Positions 1 to 6,620 are shown, counted from the first letter of the stretch. The stretch: DNA of 8,231 bases from Dehalococcoidales bacterium (GCA_028718465.1 JAQULX010000103.1:1-8231), one strand, 5' to 3'. Numbers and translations are program-made. The notes: a model not told the origin generated them from the letters alone.

Positions 1-26
1 CTTCTCGCCTTAACGCTTAGAATGGC

Positions 27-176
27 CTATTTCTTGGCTTTGCCGATTTTGAACACCTTGGACCCGCAGGTTGGGCAAGTGCCCTGGGTGGCCGGTTTCT
101 TGTTCTTCAAGGTGATCTCTTTGTGATTCTTTATCTCCTTCTTTGCCCGACATTTAACACAATATGCTTCCGCCAT
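27..176 (-). CDS. DUF5679-type small zinc-ribbon protein
   Basis: A 49-residue protein starting MAEAYCVKCR and ending IGKAKK. It has two CxxC pairs, C6/C9 (CVKC) and C34/C37 (CPTC), separated by 24 residues. This is the knuckle spacing of a single zinc ribbon that binds one Zn2+. The sequence between the knuckles is rich in lysine, and the overall look matches the DUF5679 family of short zinc-ribbon proteins, whose role is unknown. Binding of nucleic acid or a ribosomal partner is possible from the basic charge but is only inference. The start is well supported: an AGGAGGTG ribosome site (complement of 184-191) lies 7 nt before the ATG at 174-176. The gene has its own promoter just upstream, so it is probably monocistronic. 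It is a real gene despite its size: stop, ribosome site, promoter and both metal knuckles all agree. Confidence 0.85.
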   Translation of the reverse strand: MAEAYCVKCRAKKEIKNHKEITLKNKKPATQGTCPTCGSKVFKIGKAKK

Positions 177-183
177 AGCTGTG

Positions 184-191
184 CACCTCCT
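184..191 (-). promoter_or_regulatory. Ribosome binding site of the DUF5679 gene
   Basis: On the minus strand this reads AGGAGGTG, an almost perfect anti-16S match 7 nt before the ATG. It is the main evidence that the 49-codon frame is translated. Confidence 0.8.
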
Positions 192-202
192 TTTTGGCTA
201 TC

Positions 203-231
203 ACAATAATGCTTTTTTATGAGCGTGTCAA
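203..231 (-). promoter_or_regulatory. Sigma70-type promoter of the DUF5679 gene
   Basis: Minus strand: a consensus -35 TTGACA (complement of 226-231), a spacer of exactly 17 nt, then -10 TATTGT (complement of 203-208). Transcription would start near 196-197, leaving a leader of about 20 nt that holds little beyond the ribosome site. It is one of the two best promoters by eye in the window and separates this small gene from the reductase remnant upstream. The rest of the gap (232-305) shows no clear terminator or other signal. Confidence 0.75.
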
Positions 232-305
232 GCCCCAATTTGTACGGGCTATAGTTTCCGCTACAAGCTACGACCTTCGCACGGGTAAATTACGCTCCGG
301 CGACT

Positions 306-1156
306 TTACTTTTCATGCGAGCGCACTTGAATTCCAGTCGCTTTCTCCAGATTCAGGATAACCGCATCCACGCCTTTCTTCGCATACCCGGACTCTATCG
401 CTTCTTCGAGGTCTTTTTTCACGGTAAGACCTACCGGAAGCGGCACTCCATACTCTTCACCCAGGGAGAGAGCCAGATTGATATCTTTATAGGCCAGGCT
501 GATTTTAAATCCTGGCTCGAAGTTGCCCTTGAGCATGGTACCGGGGTACTGCTGGAGGCTCCAGTTATTGCCTGTGCTGACTTTAACGATTTCATACAGC
601 GCCACAGGGTCGATGCCGGCCTTGGCTCCCAGCACAAACCCTTCGGCAACAATCGAGCCGCAGGCCAGAGCGATCATATTGTTGACCAGTTTGGCGGCAT
701 TTCCGCAGCCAACGCCGCCCAGATGAAAAACTGTTTCCCCATGGCTTCCAGGACCGGCCGGGCTTTTTCCAGTGCACCGGTCTCTCCGCCGACCATGATA
801 GTTAGAGTCCCCTGGTCAACGCCGCGAGTGCCCCCGCTTACAGGAGCATCAAGCATCTCCACCCCCAGAGGCCCGGCCGCTTCCGCGATGCGGCGGACTG
901 TGGTGGGAGAATTGGTACTCATATCAATGTATATGTCGCCTTTCTTCCAGCCCTTTATAAGGCCCTTCTCTCCCAGAGCTACCTGTTCGACTATCTGGGG
1001 AGACGGCAGGCAGGTTACAACAAGCTGGCACTCTCTGGCCAGGGTCTCAGGTGTATCGGCCCAGGCAGCGCCTTTTTCCAAAAGGGCTGCCGCAGCCTCT
1101 TTCCTGGCGTCATTGACCATCAGCTCATGCCCAGCCTGCAAAATATTCCGAGACAT
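306..1156 (-). pseudogene. 3-hydroxyisobutyrate dehydrogenase-family reductase, frameshifted
   Basis: The two reading frames together give a beta-hydroxyacid dehydrogenase (3-hydroxyisobutyrate dehydrogenase / tartronate semialdehyde reductase family, NAD(P)-dependent). Residues 1-144 (1156 down to 725) carry the nucleotide domain and the substrate loop DAPVSGGTRGVDQGTL at 103-118. The frame then shifts by one base at the T5 run (plus-strand A5, 726-730). Read in the other frame, HLGGVGCGNAAKLVNN follows, with the expected catalytic lysine in GNAAKLVNN, and then the C-terminal helical domain including AYKDINLALSLGEEYGVPLP. The product would be about 283 residues; intact relatives are near 285-300. 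Without correction the protein stops at 674, just past the nucleotide domain. The annotated ATG is 8 nt after GAGG, but this start omits the usual N-terminal GxGxMG loop. It follows the PrpD-like gene by 20 nt and was probably co-transcribed with it. A sequencing error is the alternative explanation for the frameshift. Confidence 0.8.
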
Positions 1157-1176
1157 AGGCCTTACCTCAATAAGTA

Positions 1177-2538
1177 TTAGCTTAACAGCCCCATAATTGT
1201 GTTGATATCTTCGATTTTCTCCATTTCCAGGATATCATTAATCAAACGATCGATATTTCCGGGGGAGAGGGGTTTCCGGGCGTAACGGGAACAGTCCTTG
1301 AATTTGGCGATGAGCTCTGCGGTGCTCAGGGGATTCCCGATGCTACCGCGCAGCACATCTACCCGGGCCTCATAGCTCTGGCCGTCCCGGGTTTTGATAT
1401 TTACCCGGGAGGAATAACTGCCCAGAGCGGGATTCAGATGAAACCTCACCTTTTTAGCGGTTTCCAATACCTGGGGGTCATCCAGATTTTCCGGCAGGAA
1501 GTTGGCAATGGAGATGTTGCGGTGCTTTATAGCGACGCCCATAACGAAGGGAAGAGCTACTTTAGCGGTAATACTGGAGGTTGGTTTCCGCTTGATTTCG
1601 GGAGGATTGCAGAGACCTTCTCCTTCGGAGTTCCCTTCCAGGATGATCTCTCCGACCTCGTCCGGGGAGATCTTATGTTCATTCACGATTTGCAGGACCC
1701 CCTGGATATAGCTATGAGTCCCCTGACAGGAAGGCCAGGGCTTAAAGCCCACTTCGGACCCTCTAAAATGTTTCCCCAGGTCCGCTGTCGGAGAATCAGG
1801 ATCAATATCATTGTTGTAATATACGCTGTATAGCAACTCTACAGCATCCTTGCAGGCTTCCATTCCCTTACTGGCCAGCAGCGCGCACAGAATTCCTTCC
1901 CGGTTATTAATGCCGTCGCGGATCGCCCTCAGGTCCGATCCGAATAAGCCTTTCGTTACGCCTGAGACCCGGTTCAGTGCCAGTCCCAGGGCATTCACCA
2001 TCTGGCTTTCGGTCAATCCCAGCAATTTACCGGAAGCCGCCGTTGCGGAAAAGATCCCAAAGGTGGTTACCGGGAAAAAGGGATAGCCCCAGACTACATT
2101 GCCCCGGGGAGCACCCCCTAACCTTACACTCAAATCGTTGCCCAGCGCCATGGCCGTAATGAATTCCTTTCCGCTGACACGGCCGACCCTCTCAGCCATG
2201 GCAAATGCAGCCGGCAGGGTGGAGCCGGAAGGATGCATAATGGGCTTTTCCAGGCCAACGCAATCATCGAAGTCGATAGCATGAGTGAGGGAACCATTCA
2301 CGAAACCAGCCACCCAGCAGGGGGCTTTGCCTCCAAAGCCGATGAGTGTGCTTTCCGGTTTGCCTCCTGCTTCCTGCATCAGATCGTAGACGGAGATGCA
2401 GGTATCCACCAGTGTGGTGGGAGGGAACATAACTCCCAGAGTATCCAGAACGCTTTTCTTGGCGGCTTCCCGGGCCTCCTCCGGAAGTGATTCGTAAGTA
2501 GTAGCAACTATGTTTTTCGCTAATGCCTGGGTAATCAT
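1177..2538 (-). CDS. MmgE/PrpD family protein (putative dehydratase/decarboxylase)
   Basis: A 453-residue cytoplasmic protein of the MmgE/PrpD family, which includes 2-methylcitrate dehydratase, cis-aconitate decarboxylase and many enzymes of unknown substrate. Family marks in order: N-terminal helical domain with LDTLGV (31-36); HAIDFDD (86-92) and H102 in MHPSGS, both in the usual active-site region; KLLGLTESQ (171-179); FKPWPSCQGTH (265-275), the KPYPSC-type motif; AKVALPF (325-331); and a C-terminal domain to 453. The length is typical. ATG at 2536-2538 is chosen because AGGAGG lies 8 nt upstream. The frame stays open to a GTG at 2716-2718, but that start has no ribosome site and the added 60 residues are not family-like. 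Two positions usually occupied by histidine appear as F155 and R207, and a usual lysine as R204, so I do not assign 2-methylcitrate dehydratase activity. A reductase gene follows 20 nt downstream, suggesting a carboxylic-acid catabolic unit. Confidence 0.85.
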   Translation of the reverse strand: MITQALAKNIVATTYESLPEEAREAAKKSVLDTLGVMFPPTTLVDTCISVYDLMQEAGGKPESTLIGFGGKAPCWVAGFVNGSLTHAIDFDDCVGLEKPIMHPSGSTLPAAFAMAERVGRVSGKEFITAMALGNDLSVRLGGAPRGNVVWGYPFFPVTTFGIFSATAASGKLLGLTESQMVNALGLALNRVSGVTKGLFGSDLRAIRDGINNREGILCALLASKGMEACKDAVELLYSVYYNNDIDPDSPTADLGKHFRGSEVGFKPWPSCQGTHSYIQGVLQIVNEHKISPDEVGEIILEGNSEGEGLCNPPEIKRKPTSSITAKVALPFVMGVAIKHRNISIANFLPENLDDPQVLETAKKVRFHLNPALGSYSSRVNIKTRDGQSYEARVDVLRGSIGNPLSTAELIAKFKDCSRYARKPLSPGNIDRLINDILEMEKIEDINTIMGLLS

Positions 2539-2546
2539 CTTGTATG

Positions 2547-2552
2547 CCTCCT
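2547..2552 (-). promoter_or_regulatory. Ribosome binding site fixing the PrpD-like start
   Basis: Minus strand AGGAGG, 8 nt before the ATG at 2536-2538. It decides the start against the longer in-frame GTG at 2716-2718, which has no ribosome site. Confidence 0.8.
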
Positions 2553-2742
2553 GTAATATAATTCGACCACCGGTTAAGGTTAAATTGACAGAACTTAAAG
2601 GAAACCATCTCACCTGAAAATGACCGCAGCTTCCCGTATAATAACAGTGCTTCGAGGGTAACTCTTGCCGGACCGCCTTCAGGCCAGCCTGAGAAGCTGG
2701 TTTCCACCGTTCCGGCACTTCGTAAACGATCAGGATGAATTT
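2553..2742 (-). promoter_or_regulatory. Long structured 5' leader of the PrpD-like gene
   Basis: If transcription starts about 7 nt after the -10 at 2749-2754, the mRNA carries about 200 nt before the ATG. The leader can fold: a hairpin at 2684-2700 (stem CCAGC/GCTGG, 7-nt loop) sits inside a 7-bp stem formed by 2666-2672 and 2711-2717 (TGCCGGA/TCCGGCA). Reading along the transcript, short blocks appear in the order GGAAACCAGC, GCGGTCCGGC, GCACTGT and CGGGAAGC. By eye these recall conserved pieces of the cobalamin riboswitch, but the canonical B12-box strand (AGTCAGGAGACCTGCC type) is not present. I therefore call it a structured leader, not a riboswitch. No small leader peptide gene with a ribosome site is evident. 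Confidence 0.35.
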
Positions 2743-2818
2743 GTCTTAATTATAGCACAATACTTTCAGAGATCAACAGGCAGGCAGGGTCAGCGGCCGG
2801 TCAAAACTGCCGGAACGG
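2707..2818. repeat. 11-bp inverted repeat flanking the PrpD promoter
   Basis: CCGTTCCGGCA at 2707-2717 and its exact reverse complement TGCCGGAACGG at 2808-2818, 90 nt apart, bracket the promoter at 2749-2776. The 7-nt core TGCCGGA occurs a third time at 2666-2672. The arm at 2711-2717 can therefore pair with either neighbour: with 2808-2814 only in transcripts reading through from the upstream operon, and with 2666-2672 in transcripts from the local promoter. The repeat itself is seen directly; any regulatory role is inference. Confidence 0.5.
2749..2776 (-). promoter_or_regulatory. Extended -10 promoter for the PrpD-like unit
   Basis: Minus strand: TTGATC (-35, complement of 2771-2776), a 16-nt spacer, and a perfect TATAAT (complement of 2749-2754) preceded by TGC, which makes an extended -10 (TGnTATAAT). 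It lies between the phosphatase gene and the PrpD-like gene and implies that the latter is expressed independently of the upstream operon. Confidence 0.65.
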
Positions 2819-2857
2819 GACGCTGCAAATCCGGGCTGTGATAATAAACAAATCTCG

Positions 2858-3478
2858 TTATCCGGGGTCTGGATGGCGATTATGGCTGATATCATTGAAC
2901 AGCTCCAGGCGCGTCCCGTATTTGCCGCCCAGGGTAAAGACAGTTATGGAACCGGTGCTTAATCTCAGGTGGACGATATGGGACAGGGGCAGGCCCAGTA
3001 CCCGACAAACGATCGTCAGGATCACGAAGTAATGCGATACTATTACTACCACTCCATCGGGGCGCAGGCTGGCGATCTTCTGGATGGTCTCCCAGCTCCT
3101 CTTTTGCACATCGTAAATAGACTCGCCGCCGGGAAGAGGTGCAGCCTGCGAATCTGCTCCACATATGAATTCATCCAGGTTGACTTTCAGTTCCAGGATG
3201 GAGATGCCTTCCAGCTCTCCAGCGTTGATTTCTTTTAATTCTGCCAGCGGCGTTACATCCAGCGAATGATGCCCGGCGATAGCCTGTGCGGTATCCAAAG
3301 CGCGCAACAAAGGACTGGAATAGACCGCCTGGACTTTCTCGTCCTTCAATCTCAGGCCGAGAGCCTTGGCCTGAAGCCGACCGTAATCAGACAGGGGCGT
3401 GTCGGTGCCCCCGCCTTGAATCCGTCTCTCGGCATTCCAGGCAGTCTCGCCATGCCGGACCAGTATAAATTTGACCAA
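2858..3478 (-). CDS. Histidine phosphatase (phosphoglycerate mutase-like)
   Basis: A 206-residue soluble protein of histidine phosphatase branch 1. It has the phosphate-pocket signature RHGET (R8, H9 as the phosphorylated histidine, G10, E11, T12), YSSPLLRALDTA with R59, a likely acid residue E83 in LKEINAGELEG, GGES (117-120) and the second histidine H149 in SHYF. The full catalytic set is present, so it should be an active phosphatase or mutase. The substrate cannot be told: a cofactor-dependent phosphoglycerate mutase, a GpmB-like phosphatase and an alpha-ribazole phosphatase (CobC) all fit this pattern and length. Translation starts at TTG (3476-3478), 7 nt after GAGG; the next residues VKFILVRHGE lead straight into the active-site loop, so the start is reliable. 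It follows the M48 protease by 65 nt with no promoter or terminator between them, and is probably the last gene of that operon. Confidence 0.85.
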   Translation of the reverse strand: MVKFILVRHGETAWNAERRIQGGGTDTPLSDYGRLQAKALGLRLKDEKVQAVYSSPLLRALDTAQAIAGHHSLDVTPLAELKEINAGELEGISILELKVNLDEFICGADSQAAPLPGGESIYDVQKRSWETIQKIASLRPDGVVVIVSHYFVILTIVCRVLGLPLSHIVHLRLSTGSITVFTLGGKYGTRLELFNDISHNRHPDPG

Positions 3479-3485
3479 TCTGGTT

Positions 3486-3489
3486 CCTC
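3486..3489 (-). promoter_or_regulatory. Ribosome site supporting the TTG start of the phosphatase
   Basis: Minus strand GAGG, 7 nt before the TTG at 3476-3478. No ATG or GTG lies suitably between it and the conserved RHGET motif, so the rare TTG start is the one to use. Confidence 0.6.
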
Positions 3490-3543
3490 GCTTTCCAGGT
3501 CCCCAGGTGCAAAGACTCCGGCAGACTGAGGCTGGCGGCTATG

Positions 3544-4710
3544 TTACCGTGAAGAACTTCTTCGTATCACCTCATAAATCCGGGCGTGTTCGACCCTCCT
3601 GTGATAGCTTGGATGAGTGTAAAACAGGAGTTCCTCCCACTGCGGAGGGTTGGCCACTGCCAGGTTCTGGTTGACCAGCCGCGTCATCGCATCGATAAAT
3701 GCCTGCGGACTATCCGTCAGGTCCAGAGCATATCTATCAGCCTGGCTCTCCACATGACGGGTATAAGAGTTCGTCAGGGGGGAGAACAGACTGCTGATAG
3801 CGCCGAAAAGAAGCAGCAGCAAAGGAAGAGCCGCCGGATCGGCTATGCCGCTGAAACCGACGGGAACTGCCGTTGCTTTCAGCAGCACATCCACCAGCTT
3901 TAACACGATCAATGACAGCGCTGATTGGATGATAAAAAGCCGGAAAACATCCCGGTGGATGTGATGCCCTATCTCATGGGCGGTGACCGACTCAATTTCC
4001 GGCACGGAATACTGCTGGATCAGGGTATCGCTGATGGCAATCCGCCGGGTCCTGCCAATCCCCATCAAGGCGGCATTGGCGGAGGTGATCTTTGAGCTGA
4101 AGTCCAGGACGAATATTCCGCGGACTCTGGCCCCGGCCTTTTCGGCCAGTTTCTCAAGTCGTGACTTCAGCTCCCCATCAGCCAGGGGTTTAACCTTGTA
4201 AAACAGGGGCACCAGTACAATCGGAGCAATAACAGACAGGAAGACGGAGACAATCAGCATCAGGCCCCAGGCCAGAAGCCACCAGATATCCGGGAAGTAC
4301 AGCAACAGCCAGTAGACTACTGTCACAGCAGCCGCGCTGAATACCAGCCCTATCGTCCCGCTTTTCGCCAGGTCCATCAGCCAGCCTTTAAGCTTTTGCG
4401 TGGAAATGCCGTAGCGGTGGGGCAGGATGAAACCCCGGTAATAGCTCAGTGGTGCAGTCAGGGCTTCATAAGCTGCCATCAATATCGCGAAATAGGCTAC
4501 GGCGGTTGCGATGACCGGCCAGTCGAACAGGTCGGCGAACCAGTTGGATAAGCCGCTGAATATCAGTATCAGGATCAAGACCAGAGAGATTCCCGTTTCA
4601 AGCAGGCTCAGCCGCCGCCGGATCCGGGAGTATTCCAGAGCTTTTTTCTGCCTGGCCTGGTCCAGGGCAGGTCTCTCGGATGCGGCTTTCTCCGGGGGTA
4701 GTGCGCTCAT
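3544..4710 (-). CDS. M48 family membrane zinc metalloprotease, Ste24-like
   Basis: A 388-residue integral membrane protease of the M48A (Ste24/CAAX prenyl protease 1-like) type. The zinc site HEIGHH is at 245-250 (H245 and H249 as ligands, E246 as the general base), with the third ligand E321 in ESQADRYAL. The C-terminal HPSYHRRVE (366-374) is also a common mark of this subfamily. Hydrophobic segments lie near 40-54, 64-84, 119-139, 142-170, 255-279 and 293-311. The first ~35 residues are charged and cytoplasmic. In bacteria this family cleaves membrane or misfolded proteins in quality control, and CAAX processing is not expected. The ATG at 4708-4710 comes 1 nt after the stop of the DUF2344 gene, a sign of translational coupling; the ribosome site AAGG lies inside that upstream gene. 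All catalytic residues are present, so it should be active. Confidence 0.9.
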   Translation of the reverse strand: MSALPPEKAASERPALDQARQKKALEYSRIRRRLSLLETGISLVLILILIFSGLSNWFADLFDWPVIATAVAYFAILMAAYEALTAPLSYYRGFILPHRYGISTQKLKGWLMDLAKSGTIGLVFSAAAVTVVYWLLLYFPDIWWLLAWGLMLIVSVFLSVIAPIVLVPLFYKVKPLADGELKSRLEKLAEKAGARVRGIFVLDFSSKITSANAALMGIGRTRRIAISDTLIQQYSVPEIESVTAHEIGHHIHRDVFRLFIIQSALSLIVLKLVDVLLKATAVPVGFSGIADPAALPLLLLLFGAISSLFSPLTNSYTRHVESQADRYALDLTDSPQAFIDAMTRLVNQNLAVANPPQWEELLFYTHPSYHRRVEHARIYEVIRRSSSR

Positions 4711-4711
4711 T

Positions 4712-5359
4712 CTATTTAACCTTCAGGATGAGCTGAGTGCGGTGGATCGAGAGGGGCCGCTGTTTAAATCCCAGGGCGACCGCCACCTGTTCCGGACGTC
4801 CTGAACCGTTGCTGTCGCAGCGCAGATTCATGCCCAGAGATCCGATCGGAGGAGTCCAGTCCATAATCCAGAGATTCTCGATCAAAGCCCGTAAATCGTA
4901 CTGGTGAGGCCCGGTGTCCCGCTGGTGCTGCCAGGGCAGATGTTCGAGTGCCAGTAATGACTCCAGGGCGGTCTTGATATCCGCAGGGCCTTCGGCAGTT
5001 TCAACTTCCACCTTATATTCCGCCCGGCTGACCTGCGACTGAAGCGAAGGCAGATCAAAAGCAATCGGATATACCTTGTCTACCGTCATCCCGGGAGGTA
5101 GCTGCTGGTTGACCGCGGAAATGAAAAAGTGGGGGGCTACCCCGCGGACACAAAATATGTCCATCAGCTCGGCTTCACTGGTCACGCCCAGGGGGAGGGG
5201 GGCTGCCAGCGAAATGCGCGGGTGCGGCGAAAATCCCGTGGAATAAGCAATCTTTATCCCAGCCCGGTTGAAGGCCCGTTGCCAGAGTCTTATGATATCC
5301 AGATGAGAGATGAATTTTAATTCATCTCCCCGACTAAACTTTATCCGCAGCCGCTGCAT
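4712..5359 (-). CDS. DUF2344 radical-SAM-linked protein (TIGR03936 type)
   Basis: A 215-residue protein opening MQRLRIKFSRGDELKFISHL and continuing through GFSPHPRISLAAPLPLGVTS (42-61), the signature block of the DUF2344 / TIGR03936 family. Members are usually the neighbour of, or fused to, a B12-binding-type radical SAM protein (TIGR03960), and often lie close to ribonuclease G. Their biochemical role is not established; a part in tRNA or rRNA modification is a guess from that context. Length is normal (about 200-240). The ATG at 5357-5359 lies 26 nt inside the end of the CNNM gene, with a weak AGGGA site about 6 nt upstream, so it is translationally coupled to that gene. The radical SAM partner is not next to it here, nor anywhere in this window. 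The C-terminal half is less conserved and ends QLILKVK. Confidence 0.85.
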   Translation of the reverse strand: MQRLRIKFSRGDELKFISHLDIIRLWQRAFNRAGIKIAYSTGFSPHPRISLAAPLPLGVTSEAELMDIFCVRGVAPHFFISAVNQQLPPGMTVDKVYPIAFDLPSLQSQVSRAEYKVEVETAEGPADIKTALESLLALEHLPWQHQRDTGPHQYDLRALIENLWIMDWTPPIGSLGMNLRCDSNGSGRPEQVAVALGFKQRPLSIHRTQLILKVK

Positions 5360-6620
5360 GTTTTTCCCTGGTTACTAATATTTCCTCGATTTTCAGACCT
5401 TCCATGCGGGTGACGACCAGTTTCAAATCCCTGTACCTGATTTGTTCGCCTGTTTTGGGTATATGCCCCAGAAGATTAAGGATGAAACCGGCTACTGTTT
5501 CGTAATCGCCTTCAGGTATCGCCAGATGCATCTCTTCATTGATGTCTTCGATCCGCATGCTACCGCCTACTTGGAAGGTAGTATCATTAATGATCTCATA
5601 ATCTTTCTCTATAGCCGACATCTCGTCTTTGACATCGCCGACGATTTCTTCTACCAGTTGTGTAAGGGTGATGATTCCGGACGTACCGCCATATTCATCA
5701 ATAACAACACACATATGGTAGCTCTTGGCCCGCATCTCCGTGAGCAGGTCGTTGATACGTTTATTTTCCGGCGCAAAATAGGCCGGACGGATAATATCGT
5801 CGATGGTTCTTTCGGTGTCACAAGCTCCCTTTGCCAGGCTCATCAGCAGGTCTTTAGAAGAGATGATCCCGACCACATTATCCCTTTTATCTTCATAAAC
5901 CGGGTAGCGGGTATAGGGATGGTCGACGTAGATTTTGAAGAACCCTCCGATAGTAGTTCCCTTTTCTATCCAGGTAACCTCGGTACGGGGCACCATAACC
6001 TCTCTGGCCGGCCGATCGCCGAACTCAAAGACCTTATGCAGCATCTCGACTTCAGCCTTTTCAAAAGTGCCTTCCTCTTTTCCGGCGGTTATCATGGCGC
6101 GGATCTCTTCCTCGCTCACCAGGGACCCTCCGACAGGACGGGCGCCTAACAATTTGCCGAAACCCGAAGTTATCCAGCTCAAGACCAGTACAAAGGGGGT
6201 CAATATCACAGAGATGACGCGTATTGAAGGGGCCACGACCAGGGCTATCTTTTCCGCATGATGGGCCGCCGAGGTTTTGGGGATAGCGTCGCCAAAAATC
6301 AGCAGCACCACAGTGACGATAATGGTGGCGACCAGTACCGCACTTTCATCATTCTGTATCATTCTGACCGCCAGGGCGGTGCCGATGGCGGCGGCAGCGG
6401 TATTGACCAGGTTATTGCCCAGGAGGACTGTGGATAAAAATTGCTCCGGCCGGGCTTTGAGCCGGGCCACCAGCCTGGCGCCCCGGACATTTTTTTGCAG
6501 CATTCCTTCCAGTTTGAACCTCTGCAGGGACATAAAAGCTATTTCAGATGCGGCAAAAAAAGAGGACAGTATCACGAATAGTATAAAAAGCGCAATATAT
6601 ATTATGTCTGTATCTGACAT
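5334..6620 (-). CDS. CNNM/HlyC-CorC membrane protein with CBS pair
   Basis: A 428-residue membrane protein of the CNNM/CorB-CorC group, often annotated as hemolysin C, which in characterised members moves or senses Mg2+ or Co2+. Domains in order: a CNNM transmembrane domain (about 1-160) with FFAASEIAFMSL (21-32), NNLVNTAAAAIGTALA (69-84) and GDAIPKT (110-116); a linker with VSEEEIRAMI (168-177); a CBS domain pair (about 205-335) including REVMVPRTEV (206-215) and DEYGGTSGIITL (308-319); and a C-terminal CorC_HlyC domain (about 345-420) with EGDYETVAGFIL. Membrane helices lie near 5-25, 62-87, 94-112 and 125-152. The family motif is usually GExxPK; here it is GDAIPK, keeping an acidic residue. 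The ATG at 6618-6620 follows GGAGG by about 10 nt, rather long, and sits in a small hairpin. It is the first gene of the presumed operon; its end overlaps the DUF2344 gene. Confidence 0.9.
   Translation of the reverse strand: MSDTDIIYIALFILFVILSSFFAASEIAFMSLQRFKLEGMLQKNVRGARLVARLKARPEQFLSTVLLGNNLVNTAAAAIGTALAVRMIQNDESAVLVATIIVTVVLLIFGDAIPKTSAAHHAEKIALVVAPSIRVISVILTPFVLVLSWITSGFGKLLGARPVGGSLVSEEEIRAMITAGKEEGTFEKAEVEMLHKVFEFGDRPAREVMVPRTEVTWIEKGTTIGGFFKIYVDHPYTRYPVYEDKRDNVVGIISSKDLLMSLAKGACDTERTIDDIIRPAYFAPENKRINDLLTEMRAKSYHMCVVIDEYGGTSGIITLTQLVEEIVGDVKDEMSAIEKDYEIINDTTFQVGGSMRIEDINEEMHLAIPEGDYETVAGFILNLLGHIPKTGEQIRYRDLKLVVTRMEGLKIEEILVTREKHAAAADKV

Noticed and set aside
674..745. Programmed -1 frameshifting to make a full-length reductase
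   Set aside because: The heptamer G-TTT-TTC is not a proper slippery site, no strong downstream hairpin is visible, the family does not use recoding, and the N-terminus is damaged as well.
315..1196. A 293-codon plus-strand open frame opposite the reductase remnant
   Set aside because: It is antisense to a clear dehydrogenase on the minus strand, has no ribosome site, and its translation has no family-like pattern. It stays open because of codon bias on the other strand.
2585..2590. Plus-strand TTGACA in the PrpD leader
   Set aside because: No -10 element at 16-18 nt and no plus-strand gene downstream.
2539..2718. A 60-residue N-terminal extension of the PrpD-like protein from a GTG
   Set aside because: No ribosome site at the GTG, a perfect one at the ATG at 2536-2538, and the family begins at that ATG. 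The region is better read as untranslated leader.
5442..6149. A 235-codon plus-strand open frame opposite the CNNM gene
   Set aside because: It is antisense to the CBS and CorC domains of a well-supported gene and has no ribosome site or recognisable motif.
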